56,317 nucleotides of DNA from Armatimonadota bacterium (GTDB lineage: Bacteria > Armatimonadota > JAAZEB01): NCBI GenBank assembly GCA_012512265.1, contig JAAZEM010000155.1:1-56317 (forward strand). Direction: 5' to 3'. Made by a program: the position numbers and the translations under genes. This document shows positions 1-12,129 of this stretch, piece by piece. Every line of letters begins with the position of its first letter. Position 1 is the first letter of the stretch. The notes below the pieces were generated by a model. That model ran no database searches. It was not told the DNA's origin and saw only the letters and a list, made by a program, of their open reading frames with translations.

Positions 1-518
1 CCCGAAACGACATGACTCTGGAGGCGTATGAGGATCTCTCCTTCCGGGTCAATGCTCAGGGCACGTTTCTGGTGGCGCAGGCGGCGGCCGCCGCGGGCGT
101 GCGCCGCTTCGTCTATGCCAGCACGCTGAGCCTCTATGAAGGGAATATGCCTCCGGCGGGCGAGCAGTTCAGCGAGGAACACCCGCCGGCGCCGTGCGGC
201 GTCTACGCGCTCACCAAGTACTTCGGGGAGGAGGCGCTCCGCGCGTACGCTCGCGAAGGGAAGCTCTCCGTGGTCTCGCTGCGCCTCACGCTGCCGACCG
301 AGCCGGAGGAGTGGGAGGCTGTCCGCCAGCAGCATCCGGATTCCGGGCGCGTGCGCACCGCCGCGGTTGATGTGGGCCAGGCGTTCCGGCTCGCCCTGGA
401 AAAGCCCGACGTCGGCTTCGAGGTGATCCACATCGCGAGCGAGACGCCCGGCTGCCCCTGGGATATCAGCAAGGCGCGGCGGGTCTTGGGATACCAACCG
501 CTCGTGGTCTTCTCGTGA
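1..518 (+). CDS. NAD-dependent epimerase/dehydratase (extended SDR), 5' end outside window
   Basis: This is the C-terminal part of an extended short-chain dehydrogenase/reductase, a family that mostly epimerises or dehydrates nucleotide sugars using bound NAD(P). The frame is open to the left edge, so the N-terminal Rossmann glycine motif is not visible. Counting from the first visible Met (position 12), the AGVRRFVYAST strand, about residues 28-38, matches the conserved core. The catalytic pair is Y65-x3-K69 in CGVYALTKYFG. The C-terminus (SKARRVLGYQP) is the usual sugar-epimerase ending. The family is clear; the substrate cannot be told. A hairpin terminator follows at 531-566. Confidence 0.85.
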   Translation, partial: RNDMTLEAYEDLSFRVNAQGTFLVAQAAAAAGVRRFVYASTLSLYEGNMPPAGEQFSEEHPPAPCGVYALTKYFGEEALRAYAREGKLSVVSLRLTLPTEPEEWEAVRQQHPDSGRVRTAAVDVGQAFRLALEKPDVGFEVIHIASETPGCPWDISKARRVLGYQPLVVFS

Positions 519-530
519 GCAAGCTGTGGT

Positions 531-566
531 TGAACGGGCGGAATGTGCCCTCTTTCCGCCCGTTCA
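531..566. terminator. Bidirectional hairpin between convergent genes
   Basis: A perfect 13-bp inverted repeat (531-543 with 554-566, 10-nt loop) lies between the epimerase and the convergent FemAB gene. The + strand has a short CTCTTT in the loop but no clear T-tract after the stem. It probably ends transcription from both sides. Confidence 0.6.
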
Positions 567-580
567 GCCGCGGGTTTCGG

Positions 581-1720
581 CTAGCGCCGGCCAAGGCGGC
601 GAAGCGTCCGGGCAAAGCCGCGCATGGCCGCCTGGGCGCGGGGCTTGCCGTGGCGCCATGCCCAGTAGCCCAAGGAGGAGAGAGGCAGATCAAACTCGCC
701 GATGTACTCGACGAAGGTGGCGTTGAAGCCGGCCTTGAAGCGATTGAGCCCGGAGAGGTGGTCGTTCGCGGTCGGATCGTTGGATTGCGAGACGCCGCGG
801 AAGTCGTAGAGGGAGCAGCCGCTCTCCTTTGCCCAGCGGATCATCTCCCACTGCATCAGGTAGTTGGGCATCACGTTGCGGTGCTCGTTGCTCGAGGCAC
901 CGTAGGTGTACCAGGCTTTGTCACCCAGCAGATAGGCAATCGCCCCGGCAAGTGGCTTTCCCTCGTACTCGGCCAGGAAAAGACGCGCCAGGCCACGCTG
1001 GACAAGGATCTCCCAGGTATCGCGGTAATAGTCAAAGCTGCGCACAAGGAAGCCATCGCGTTCGGCCGTGATCAGGAGCAGATCATAGAAGGTGCGCATA
1101 TCCTCTAGAGACTCGCCGACGCGGATGGTCACCCCCTTGCGTCCGGCGAGGCGGATGTTGTAGCGCGTCTTCTCCTTGCACTGCTTCAGCAGGTCATCGA
1201 GGGATGGAGTCAGGTCGAGCTTCATCACGCAGCGGGGCTGCTCGCCACCAAAGCCCTGGCCCTCTTCCCGGCTCTGGCCGGAGCGGACGAAGCCAGCGGC
1301 CAGGATCCGATCCGCGACGCTGGCATCCTCCACCGGGGGATCAATCTTGACCAGGAGAGCGCGCTCACGCAGGCCCGTCTCGCGCAGGGCCGCGGCCATG
1401 CGACGGAAGAGGTCGTCGCGTGAGAAGTCGAGCACGGGCCCGCGAGGGGCGTAGAGGATGCACCGGCCGGGAATAGGAAGCCGGCGCTTGAGCAAACCCG
1501 CGACCGCCACGATGGCGCCATCCTGGCGGAGCGCGATACGGATCGGCTCCCAGGCACCGCGCGCTTTCAGCTCCCCCCACTCCCACGTCTGGAGCACGTC
1601 TCCCGTGGGAGAAGCCGCCACAAAGGCATTCCACGCCTCGCGGTCTGCCTCTGTGCACCGCACGATCTGAAGCTCTGCCCCTCGCTCTTCCGCCACGCAC
1701 GCACCTGCCTTTCCGGTCAA
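581..1720 (-). CDS. FemAB/FemX-family GNAT-fold aminoacyltransferase
   Basis: The product is 379 aa and resembles FemABX enzymes, which use aminoacyl-tRNA to add amino acids to lipid II or peptidoglycan stem peptides; some relatives have other acyl-transfer roles. Visible family features are the N-terminal VLQTWEWGELK segment, the central YNIRLAGRKGVTIR stretch, and a second GNAT-like half with WYTYGASSNEHR and LYDFRGVSQ. No signal peptide or membrane segment is seen, so it should be cytoplasmic. The first start is TTG at 1720; a GTG at 1696 sits better behind a GGAAAGGCAGG stretch and may be the true start. It diverges from mreB, which fits a role in wall synthesis, but the acceptor is not known. 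Confidence 0.8.
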   Translation of the reverse strand: MTGKAGACVAEERGAELQIVRCTEADREAWNAFVAASPTGDVLQTWEWGELKARGAWEPIRIALRQDGAIVAVAGLLKRRLPIPGRCILYAPRGPVLDFSRDDLFRRMAAALRETGLRERALLVKIDPPVEDASVADRILAAGFVRSGQSREEGQGFGGEQPRCVMKLDLTPSLDDLLKQCKEKTRYNIRLAGRKGVTIRVGESLEDMRTFYDLLLITAERDGFLVRSFDYYRDTWEILVQRGLARLFLAEYEGKPLAGAIAYLLGDKAWYTYGASSNEHRNVMPNYLMQWEMIRWAKESGCSLYDFRGVSQSNDPTANDHLSGLNRFKAGFNATFVEYIGEFDLPLSSLGYWAWRHGKPRAQAAMRGFARTLRRLGRR

Positions 1721-1771
1721 CCCAGGGCTATTTTACCGCAGAGGCAGAAGCGAGTCAAACTTGAGTGCGTA

Positions 1772-1800
1772 TTGACACGGCCCCGTCACTTTGTTATACT
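1772..1800 (+). promoter_or_regulatory. Sigma-70 promoter for mreBCD
   Basis: TTGACA at 1772-1777 and TATACT at 1795-1800 are separated by 17 bp, a near-perfect sigma-70 promoter. The transcript would have a leader of about 210 nt before the mreB ATG at 2020. I see no known riboswitch in that leader. Confidence 0.85.
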
Positions 1801-1983
1801 CTCAACAGGCAAGGCCGGGATTCGGCCGACTATCTGGGGCGGGAAGCTTGCGGCAATCTCAGCGTTGTGCTTTCCGCTTTCTTTGTATTGGTAGTCCTGT
1901 TTCCGCGCACACGCCGTATCGGGCTCGTTCCCTCGTTCCGGTAGAGGCGGCAGCGCATGGAGACCGGCGCGTTTGGTGTCTGA

Positions 1984-3063
<1,080 letters not shown>

Positions 3064-3067
3064 GACG

Positions 3068-3892
3068 ATGTTCCCTCGGGTCGACCGCAACCTGGTGCGC
3101 CTGTTGCTCGCTCTGCTCATCGTCGTCCTGCTTGCCGCGGGTCACCGCCGGGCCACCTCGGCGGGAGAGGAGAGCCTAGGCGCGACAATCGTCGCGGTGA
3201 CGTTGTCGCCCTTCCAGCAAACCCTGGTGAGCAGCGCCCGGATGCTGGAGAACGCCTGGGGGATTGTGCGCGAGATCCGCACCCTCTACGCCGAGAATCA
3301 ACGCCTGCGGGCCAGGGTGGAGCAGCTCGAGCAGCGCGTGAACATCCTCAATGAGCGCGCGCTGGAGAACCAGCGCCTGCGCGAGATGCTTCGCTTCCGC
3401 GAGACCTTGCCCCGCTCAGGCGAGAACGCTCTGGCGGCCACGGTCATCGGAGTCAAGCCCACGAACGCGTTCAACACGATCACCGTGGATCGTGGGGCAA
3501 ACGACGGCGTGCAGGCGCAGCAGATGGTGCTCACGCCCCGGGGGCTGGTAGGCCAAGTGCGCGTAGTCACCCCGAATACGGCAACGGTGCTCCTGATCAC
3601 CGACCTCACCAGCGGGGTGGGCGGGCGCGTGCAGCGTACCGGCTGGCGCGGCGTGGTGCGGGGAACAGCTGGCCCCCTTCTGGAGATGACCTACATCCCG
3701 AAGGAGGCAGACGTGCGTCGGGGCGACCTGGTGGTCACCTCGGGGGTTGGATCGATCTTTCAAGTGAAGGGCATTGTGATCGGTAAGGTAGAAAACGTCC
3801 GTCTTGATGAGAACATCTCCGTGAAGACCGCGACGGTCCGCCCCGCGGTGGACTTTCGCCGTCTCGAGGAGGTGCTCGTGTTGACGCAATGA
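3068..3892 (+). CDS. mreC: Rod shape-determining protein MreC
   Basis: MreC is a single-pass inner-membrane protein of the elongasome that links MreB to the wall synthases through its periplasmic beta domains. The 274-aa product has an N-terminal membrane anchor (about residues 9-24, LVRLLLALLIVVLLAAG), a coiled coil rich in E/Q/R/L (about 72-118) and the MreC beta domain (ATVIGVKPTNAFNTITVDRG, then LVGQVRVVTPNTATVLLITD). It starts 4 nt after mreB and its last 4 nt (ATGA) overlap mreD, so the three are translationally linked. Confidence 0.95.
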   Translation: MFPRVDRNLVRLLLALLIVVLLAAGHRRATSAGEESLGATIVAVTLSPFQQTLVSSARMLENAWGIVREIRTLYAENQRLRARVEQLEQRVNILNERALENQRLREMLRFRETLPRSGENALAATVIGVKPTNAFNTITVDRGANDGVQAQQMVLTPRGLVGQVRVVTPNTATVLLITDLTSGVGGRVQRTGWRGVVRGTAGPLLEMTYIPKEADVRRGDLVVTSGVGSIFQVKGIVIGKVENVRLDENISVKTATVRPAVDFRRLEEVLVLTQ

Positions 3893-4386
3893 GTCTGGAC
3901 CGCCCCACCCCTCGACTGCGGCTGCCGATCGTCATCGGCGCGATGATCATCGCATTGGCGCTGCAGACCACGGTGCTCCACGCCGTCTCTATCGGCGGCG
4001 TCAAGCCCGACCTGGTGCTGGTGGTCGCGCTCTGCGCGGGCCTGATCGTGGGCCCCGGCACAGGAGCGCTGATTGGCGCGTGCGCGGGCCTCTTGGAAGG
4101 CTACGCGCAAGGGGCACATATCGGCAGCCTGGGTCTCAGCCGCGCAGCCGCCGCGTTTCTCGCCGGTACGGTGGAGACGCACGTGATGCCAGACAACGTG
4201 ATCGTGCCGATGGCCACGGTCTTTCTTGGGTCGCTTGCTGCCCACGCGATCTACTTTGTGGTGGCGCCAGAGTTCCCCATCGCGCGCCCGTTGCGCATTG
4301 GGATGACGGAATCGCTGCTCAATATGTTGTTCACACCGCCCCTCTACCTGGCTCTGACCCGGTGGGGCTTGACGTATCGGAGGTAG
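3889..4386 (+). CDS. mreD: Rod shape-determining protein MreD
   Basis: MreD is the small polytopic membrane partner of MreC in the cell-elongation complex. The 165-aa product is very hydrophobic with about five membrane segments, and has the family's central signature in GGVKPDLVLVVALCAGL and the C-terminal LNMLFTPPLYLAL. Its ATG overlaps the mreC stop (ATGA). Position and length are as expected for the family. Confidence 0.93.
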   Translation: MSLDRPTPRLRLPIVIGAMIIALALQTTVLHAVSIGGVKPDLVLVVALCAGLIVGPGTGALIGACAGLLEGYAQGAHIGSLGLSRAAAAFLAGTVETHVMPDNVIVPMATVFLGSLAAHAIYFVVAPEFPIARPLRIGMTESLLNMLFTPPLYLALTRWGLTYRR

Positions 4387-4432
4387 GAACCTGCCATCCA
4401 CGTTCCGGACCCGACTGGTTCCGGCAGGTTCT
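4386..4432 (+). terminator. Hairpin between mreD and ilvB
   Basis: GGAACCTGCC (4386-4395) pairs with GGCAGGTTCT (4423-4432), ten pairs with one G-U. It fills the 62-nt gap between the mre and ilv genes and is a candidate terminator or attenuator. There is no U-tract, and no clear promoter was found for ilvB, so read-through from mre is possible. Confidence 0.5.
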
Positions 4433-4448
4433 GAGTAGGGAGTGAAGT

Positions 4449-6122
4449 ATGCCAAAGCTGACAGGAGCGCAGGCGCTCATCGACTGTCTGCTGCGGGAGG
4501 GGGTTGACACCGTCTTCGGAGTGCCCGGCGGCGTTCTCCTGCCGCTGTATGATGCGTTTTACGATTCTCCCATCCGCAACATTCTGGCGCGCCACGAACA
4601 GGGCGGCGCCCATATGGCGGATGGCTACGCGCGTGCCACCGGGCGCGTCGGTGTTTGCATCGGCACCTCCGGCCCCGGAGCCACCAACCTCATCACCGGG
4701 ATCGCCAACGCCAACATGGACTCCATCCCAATTGTGGCATTCACCGGTCAGGTACCCACTTTCAACATCGGCAAGGACTCCTTCCAAGAAGCAGACACCT
4801 TTGGCATCACGCTCCCCGTGGTGAAGCACAACTACCTGGTCAAGGACCCACGCGACCTCTCTCGGGTGGTCCACGAGGCGTTCCATATCGCCTCGACTGG
4901 CCGGCCCGGCCCCGTGGTGATCGACTTGCCCAGAGACGTCACCGGTGGCGACTTCGATTACACGCCCTCCGAAGCCCCGGTAGAGATCCGCAGTTACCGG
5001 CCAACCGTCCAGGGGCATCCGATGCAGATCGCCCGCGCGGCGCAGCTCCTGAATGCATCCACGCGCCCGATCCTCTACGTAGGGGGCGGCGCCATCCACT
5101 CCGGGTGCCATGAGGAAGTGCGCCAGCTCGCTGAAAAGCTCGCCATTCCCACCACCACGACGCTGATGGGCAAGGGCGCCTTCCCTGAGACCCACCCCCT
5201 CTCGCTGGGAATGCTGGGGATGCATGGCACGGCCTACGCCAACTACGCGGTGCACCACTGCGATCTCCTCGTCGCCATCGGCGCGCGCTTTGATGACCGC
5301 GTGACCGGAAAGCTCCAGACGTTCGCCCCCGAGGCCAAGATCATCCATATTGACATCGACCCGGCAGAGATCGGCAAGGCCAAGCCGGCGGATGTGCCGA
5401 TCGTTGGCGATGCCAAAGGCATCCTCGAGGCCATCCTGGCCAAGGTGGAGCCTTCCGACCACTCGGAGTGGCTTCACCAGATCCGCCAGTGGAAAGAGGA
5501 GTTCCCGCTCCAGTATCGCGAGGATGGCACGTTGAAGCCGCAGCAGATTCTCCAAGAGCTGCATGCGGTGACCGGCGGCCGGGCGATCGTCTCTACCGAC
5601 GTGGGCCAGCATCAGATGTGGGCCGCGCAATACTACCTGTGCGACCGGCCGCGCCAATTCCTCGCCTCGGGCGGGTTGGGCACGATGGGCTTCGGCCTCC
5701 CCGCGGCCATTGGGGCGCAGTTCGGCCGACCCGACGAGACCGTGGTGTGCGTCTGTGGCGATGGCGGCTTCCAGATGACGCTCCAGGAGATGATCGTCGC
5801 CGTGGAGCATCGCCTCCCGGTGAAGATCATCCTACTCAACAACGGCTACCTCGGTATGGTGCGGCAGTGGCAGCAGATGTTCTGGCAGAACCGCCTCTCC
5901 GGGGTGGATATCTCCATGCAGCCGGATTTCGTGAAGCTCGCTGAGGCATATGGCGCCGCCGGCAGGGAGATCACCGAGGCGCGCGACGTGCGCCCGGCAC
6001 TGGAATGGGCGATGGAGATCCGCGACCGCCCCTGCCTGCTCAATTTCCGCGTGGCACGCGAGGAGAACGTTTTCCCGATGATCCCCGCAGGGGGGTCCAT
6101 CGACCAGATGCTCATAGATTAG
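4449..6122 (+). CDS. ilvB: Acetolactate synthase large subunit
   Basis: The catalytic subunit of acetohydroxyacid synthase joins two pyruvates to acetolactate (valine/leucine) or pyruvate with 2-oxobutyrate (isoleucine), using ThDP, FAD and Mg2+. The 557-aa product has the three ThDP-enzyme domains in order. E50 in ARHEQGGAHMADGYARATG is the ThDP-activating Glu. The C-terminal metal/ThDP motif runs from CGDGGFQMT to LLNNGYLGM. The start ATG follows AGGGAG. ilvN follows downstream, as in most bacteria. Confidence 0.97.
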   Translation: MPKLTGAQALIDCLLREGVDTVFGVPGGVLLPLYDAFYDSPIRNILARHEQGGAHMADGYARATGRVGVCIGTSGPGATNLITGIANANMDSIPIVAFTGQVPTFNIGKDSFQEADTFGITLPVVKHNYLVKDPRDLSRVVHEAFHIASTGRPGPVVIDLPRDVTGGDFDYTPSEAPVEIRSYRPTVQGHPMQIARAAQLLNASTRPILYVGGGAIHSGCHEEVRQLAEKLAIPTTTTLMGKGAFPETHPLSLGMLGMHGTAYANYAVHHCDLLVAIGARFDDRVTGKLQTFAPEAKIIHIDIDPAEIGKAKPADVPIVGDAKGILEAILAKVEPSDHSEWLHQIRQWKEEFPLQYREDGTLKPQQILQELHAVTGGRAIVSTDVGQHQMWAAQYYLCDRPRQFLASGGLGTMGFGLPAAIGAQFGRPDETVVCVCGDGGFQMTLQEMIVAVEHRLPVKIILLNNGYLGMVRQWQQMFWQNRLSGVDISMQPDFVKLAEAYGAAGREITEARDVRPALEWAMEIRDRPCLLNFRVAREENVFPMIPAGGSIDQMLID

Positions 6123-6273
6123 GAGAGAGGCGGGCTTGGGCGCGCGCGCCGGCGTGGCTTGCCGCGCGGGCGCTTCTGTGCGCGAGCCGGCCACTCCCAG
6201 GCCTTCAAGGTGCGGCACACCGAGCGTTATCTCCCCGAGGGGGTGCCTTGCGCGAGATCGCTGTGCCACACTC

Positions 6274-6381
6274 ATGGGGTTTGCAAAACTCGAAAGAAAG
6301 GAGGGGTCGCCCTCGGCGGGCGACTGGTGTCTTCCGCCCACCGCTGCGGCATGTGGGCTTTCGACGCCACTAATTCTGTGA
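6274..6381 (+). CDS. Possible leader peptide upstream of ilvN
   Basis: A 35-codon ORF starts at ATG 6274 and ends ...TPLIL with its TGA (6379-6381) overlapping the proposed GTG start of ilvN (6378). The last residues are Leu-Ile-Leu, products of this same pathway, and the overlap would allow translational coupling. A strong AAAGGAGGGG at 6297-6306 lies inside it but has no start codon at normal distance. There is no clear ribosome binding site before ATG 6274. This is a weak, speculative call; the 255-nt ilvB-ilvN gap holds nothing else that I recognise. Confidence 0.25.
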   Translation: MGFAKLERKEGSPSAGDWCLPPTAAACGLSTPLIL

Positions 6382-6863
6382 AACATACTCTGTCGGTTCT
6401 GGTGGAGAACCGTTTCGGCGTGCTGGCCCGGGTAGCCGGCTTGTTTGCCCGCCGCGGCTACAATATCGAGACGCTCGCGGTGGCCCCGACAGACGATCCA
6501 TCCATCTCGCGCATGACGATCGTCGTCGCCGGGGATGATTCGGACCTTGAGCAGATCACGAAGCAGCTCAACAAGCTGATCGACGTGATCAAGGTGAATG
6601 ACTATACGGATGTCGCCACCGTCGAGCGCGAATTGGCGCTGATCAAGATCACGGCAGAGCCGGGCGTGCGCGGCGAGATCATGCAGATCGCCGACGTTTT
6701 CCGCGCCAACGTGGTGGATGTGGGCGAGCGCAGCTTCATTCTTGAGGTGACCGGCAAGGTGGACAAGATTGACGCGCTGACCCGGCTGCTGGAGCCCTAT
6801 GGCATCCGCGAGATCGTCCGTACGGGCAAGATTGTGCTCTCGCGCGGCATCCAGCCGCTGTGA
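6378..6863 (+). CDS. ilvN: Acetolactate synthase small (regulatory) subunit
   Basis: The regulatory subunit binds IlvB and mediates feedback inhibition, usually by valine. The N-terminal ACT domain is clear (HTLSVLVENRFGVLARVAGL, then RRGYNIETLAVAPT), and the C-terminal ALS_ss domain includes ELALIKITAEPGVRGEI and GKIVLSRG. With GTG 6378 the protein is 161 aa, matching the family, and begins a few residues before the ACT domain. An in-frame ATG at 6351 adds nine residues. Neither start has a normal ribosome binding site; the GTG overlaps the stop of a small upstream ORF, which may supply coupling. Confidence 0.92.
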   Translation: MKHTLSVLVENRFGVLARVAGLFARRGYNIETLAVAPTDDPSISRMTIVVAGDDSDLEQITKQLNKLIDVIKVNDYTDVATVERELALIKITAEPGVRGEIMQIADVFRANVVDVGERSFILEVTGKVDKIDALTRLLEPYGIREIVRTGKIVLSRGIQPL

Positions 6864-6882
6864 GTGACGCGGGGTGCCGGCC

Positions 6883-7242
6883 ATGGAGATGCGCGAGCTG
6901 ATTGACGAACAGACGGCGAACGCGGTGATGAACACGCTGGCGGTGGCCCTACCACTGGCCGGCGCGGTCATCGGCGCCCTCGCCGGCACGCTCGCGCGCC
7001 GGCCGGTCCCGGGTGCCCTGCGCGGCCTGGCCGTGGGCTGCCTCGGCATCCTGAACTGGGTCTTGTGGCGTCTTTATAACGCCATTATGGACCAACTTGG
7101 TCTAGATACGGTCAAGAACCTGCTGGTCAACCTGGCCCTCTTCGTCGCGCTCGGGATCGCTGGCGGCGTGGCGGCAGGGCTTTATCTGCGTTCGAGGCAA
7201 CCGGCCCCGGATGAGGAGACGCCCCCGGCGCAGCAGGCGTAA
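6883..7242 (+). CDS. Small two-span membrane protein, unknown
   Basis: I do not recognise this 119-aa product. It has two or three hydrophobic segments (about residues 15-36, 48-64 and 82-104), a short basic loop (LARRPVPGALRG) and a polar Pro/Glu-rich tail (PAPDEETPPAQQA). The ATG at 6883 is 20 nt after ilvN; an ATG at 6889 is an alternative. It lies between ilvN and ilvC, so it is probably cotranscribed with the branched-chain genes. A transport or regulatory role in that pathway is only a guess from position. Confidence 0.65.
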   Translation: MEMRELIDEQTANAVMNTLAVALPLAGAVIGALAGTLARRPVPGALRGLAVGCLGILNWVLWRLYNAIMDQLGLDTVKNLLVNLALFVALGIAGGVAAGLYLRSRQPAPDEETPPAQQA

Positions 7243-7252
7243 CAGCGGGTGA

Positions 7253-8407
<1,155 letters not shown>

Positions 8408-8414
8408 ACCCATC

Positions 8415-8446
8415 GGAGTGGCGCGCGCCAGCGCGCGCGCCACTCC
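8415..8446 (+). terminator. Perfect hairpin between ilvC and leuA
   Basis: A 14-bp perfect inverted repeat (8415-8428 with 8433-8446, loop CAGC) begins 7 nt after the ilvC stop. It has no U-tract. The leuA ATG at 8469 follows soon after, so it may protect the ilvC 3' end or lower downstream expression rather than end the transcript completely. Confidence 0.5.
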
Positions 8447-8468
8447 AATATCTGAAGGGGTGAATCCC

Positions 8469-9992
<1,524 letters not shown>

Positions 9993-10241
9993 ACACCCGC
10001 ATTGCATCGGTCACGCGGGAGCAAACGGCACGCCGGGGGGTCGCGCGGCGTTTAACCTCCGCGCTGCTTGCGTGCGAAGCCCTGCCGGGCTGGGCTGAAC
10101 AGGCCCGAAGGGGCTTTGCTGAGAAGCAGCGCGGAGCTTCTGGCTTCGCGCGCCGGGGGAGGCCGCGCTCCTGCGTAACGTGCTCGCCTCCGCGCATCGC
10201 GCGGGCGCAACTCGCGCGACTTCAGACCCGCGGCTATCGCC
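9993..10241 (+). other. Structured gene-free stretch after leuA
   Basis: No gene is supported here. A long-range perfect 13-bp inverted repeat (10057-10069 with 10124-10136) encloses smaller GC-rich stems, so the RNA could fold into a branched structure of about 80 nt. It probably forms the 3' end of the leuA transcript. Confidence 0.4.
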
Positions 10242-10270
10242 TTGCAGCTCGTGCAAGCGTGTGGTATAAT
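10242..10270 (+). promoter_or_regulatory. Sigma-70 promoter for cimA
   Basis: TTGCAG (10242-10247) and TATAAT (10265-10270) are separated by 17 bp. The predicted start near 10277 would give a leader of about 265 nt before the cimA ATG. Confidence 0.75.
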
Positions 10271-10276
10271 GGCAAT

Positions 10277-10540
10277 TGTGAAAAGAGAGTTTTCATCGCG
10301 CCGGTTCACCGCCGGCGCTCATACGGAGAAGGAGACTACCTGCCGGTGGCTGTCCACGCACGTCCGGGACATACGCCACCGGCAGTCCATCGGTTGGAGC
10401 CGCGCCGCGGCTTGATCCCCAACAACACCCCCTAACTGGCAGGCTCGCGCCTGACACGCTCTCTGCGCCCGGAATCCCGGTATCGCCCGGCCCGATTCTG
10501 CCAGTCGTGCGTTCTTGAGTGGCTCTGACCGAGGTTCAAG
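10277..10540 (+). promoter_or_regulatory. Long structured 5' leader of cimA
   Basis: The leader holds three clear stems: an 11-bp perfect stem (10340-10350 with 10375-10385) extended inward by TGTCC/GGACA after a 3-nt bulge; a stem around GTTGGAGCCGC/GCGGCTTGATCCCCAAC (about 10393-10422); and an 8-bp perfect pairing of ACTGGCAG (10435-10442) with CTGCCAGT (10498-10505). I see no T-box, no known riboswitch core and no leader peptide rich in Ile/Leu/Val codons. It may be an undescribed control element. Confidence 0.45.
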
Positions 10541-12121
10541 ATGAAAATCAAGATCTACGACACAACACTGCGTGATGGTTCACAGGCAGAGGGAATCTCC
10601 TTCTCGCTGGAGGATAAGCTGCGGATCGCCGCCCGGCTCGACCGGTTTGGCATCGATTATATCGAGGGCGGGTGGCCCTACTCCAACCCAAAGGATATCA
10701 CCTTCTTCGAGCGCATCCGCGAGACGCCGCTGAAGCATGCGCGCGTGGCCGCCTTCGGTAGCACCCGGCGTGCCCGGCTCTCTGCCGAGGATGACCCGAA
10801 CCTGCGCATGCTGGTTGCCAGCGGCGCGCCCGTGATCACCATCTTCGGCAAGTCGTGGGATCTGCACGTCATCGAGGCGCTTCGCGTCACGCGCGAGCAG
10901 AACCTGGAGATGATCGCCGATTCGGTGCGCTTCCTCAAGGCGCACGCCGAGGAGGTGATCTACGACGCCGAGCACTTCTTCGATGGCTACCGCTCCGATC
11001 CGGAGTACGCGCTTGCAACCCTGACCGCCGCTGCCGAGGCGGGCGCCGATTGCCTGGTCCTGTGCGACACCAACGGCGGCTCGCTTCCCAACCAGGTAGC
11101 CGAGGCGATTCAGGCTGTGCGTGACCATGTGCGCGTCCCCATCGGCATCCACGCGCACAACGACTCCGAGACCGCCGTCGCCAACTCCATCGTAGCCGTC
11201 CAGTTCGGCGCGGTCCATGTGCAGGGCACCATGAACGGCATTGGCGAGCGCTGCGGCAACGCCAACCTCTGCTCCGTGATCCCAAGCCTGGAGCTGAAGC
11301 TCGGGCTGGAGACGATCGGACGCGAGCGCCTGCGCGAGCTGACAGAGGTTTCGCACTTCATCGACGAGGTGGCAAACCTGACGCCGAACGACCGGCAGCC
11401 GTTCGTCGGGCGCAGCGCGTTTGCGCACAAGGGCGGGGTTCACGCCGATGCCGTCCTGAAGCTCGGGAGCACCTACGAACACCTGGCGCCGGAAACGGTG
11501 GGCAACAAGCGTAAGATCCTCGTCTCGGAGCTGGCCGGCGGCAGCGCCGTACGCCACAAAGCAGAGCAGTTCGGCGTCGATCTCACCAAGGACTCGCCCA
11601 TCACGCGCGCCATCCTCGATCAGGTGGTGCGCCTGGAGAACAAGGGCTACTCCTACGAGGGCGCGGAAGGCTCACTGGAGCTCCTCATCCGCAAGGCGCA
11701 GGGGGAGTATGAGAAGACCTTCGACCTCATCAGCTTCCGGGTCATCATCGAGAAGCGCGCCGGCGACGAGGAGCCGATCACGGAGGCGACGCTGAAACTG
11801 CGCGTTAACGGCGAGGTTGCGCACACGGTGGCCGAAGGCGATGGCCCGGTGCACGCACTCGATAACGCGATGCGCAAGGCGCTGCAACAGTTCTTCCCGC
11901 ATCTGGCACATATGCGCCTCACCGACTTCAAGGTGCGCGTGGTCAACGTGCGTGAGGGCACCGCAGCGAAGGTGCGAGTCCTGGTGGAGACGACCGATGC
12001 CCAGGAGACGTGGAACACCGTGGGCGTCTCGACCAACATTATTGAGGCCTCGTGGCAGGCGCTCGTCGATGCCGTGGATTACGCGATGATGCGCGAGCGG
12101 CGCCCGCGCAACGGCAACTGA
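10541..12121 (+). CDS. cimA: (R)-citramalate synthase
   Basis: CimA condenses pyruvate and acetyl-CoA to citramalate and so starts the threonine-independent route to 2-oxobutyrate and isoleucine. The 526-aa product is of the long CimA type: YDTTLRDGSQAEGISFS at the N-terminus, GIDYIEGGWPYSNPKD (the Trp-Pro pair separates this subfamily from LeuA), HAHNDSETAVANS for metal binding, and a C-terminal LeuA-like regulatory domain. It has its own promoter and a long leader. With leuA and ilvBNC next door, isoleucine is probably made by the pyruvate pathway. Confidence 0.93.
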   Translation: MKIKIYDTTLRDGSQAEGISFSLEDKLRIAARLDRFGIDYIEGGWPYSNPKDITFFERIRETPLKHARVAAFGSTRRARLSAEDDPNLRMLVASGAPVITIFGKSWDLHVIEALRVTREQNLEMIADSVRFLKAHAEEVIYDAEHFFDGYRSDPEYALATLTAAAEAGADCLVLCDTNGGSLPNQVAEAIQAVRDHVRVPIGIHAHNDSETAVANSIVAVQFGAVHVQGTMNGIGERCGNANLCSVIPSLELKLGLETIGRERLRELTEVSHFIDEVANLTPNDRQPFVGRSAFAHKGGVHADAVLKLGSTYEHLAPETVGNKRKILVSELAGGSAVRHKAEQFGVDLTKDSPITRAILDQVVRLENKGYSYEGAEGSLELLIRKAQGEYEKTFDLISFRVIIEKRAGDEEPITEATLKLRVNGEVAHTVAEGDGPVHALDNAMRKALQQFFPHLAHMRLTDFKVRVVNVREGTAAKVRVLVETTDAQETWNTVGVSTNIIEASWQALVDAVDYAMMRERRPRNGN

Positions 12122-12129
12122 GAATACGC

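Noticed and set aside
515-1108. Plus-strand ORF over the FemAB gene
   Set aside because: It is antisense to a clearly conserved protein and has no domain features.
10277-10540. T-box leader before cimA
   Set aside because: No AGGGTGGAACCGCG-type T-box sequence and no typical antiterminator/terminator with U-tract.
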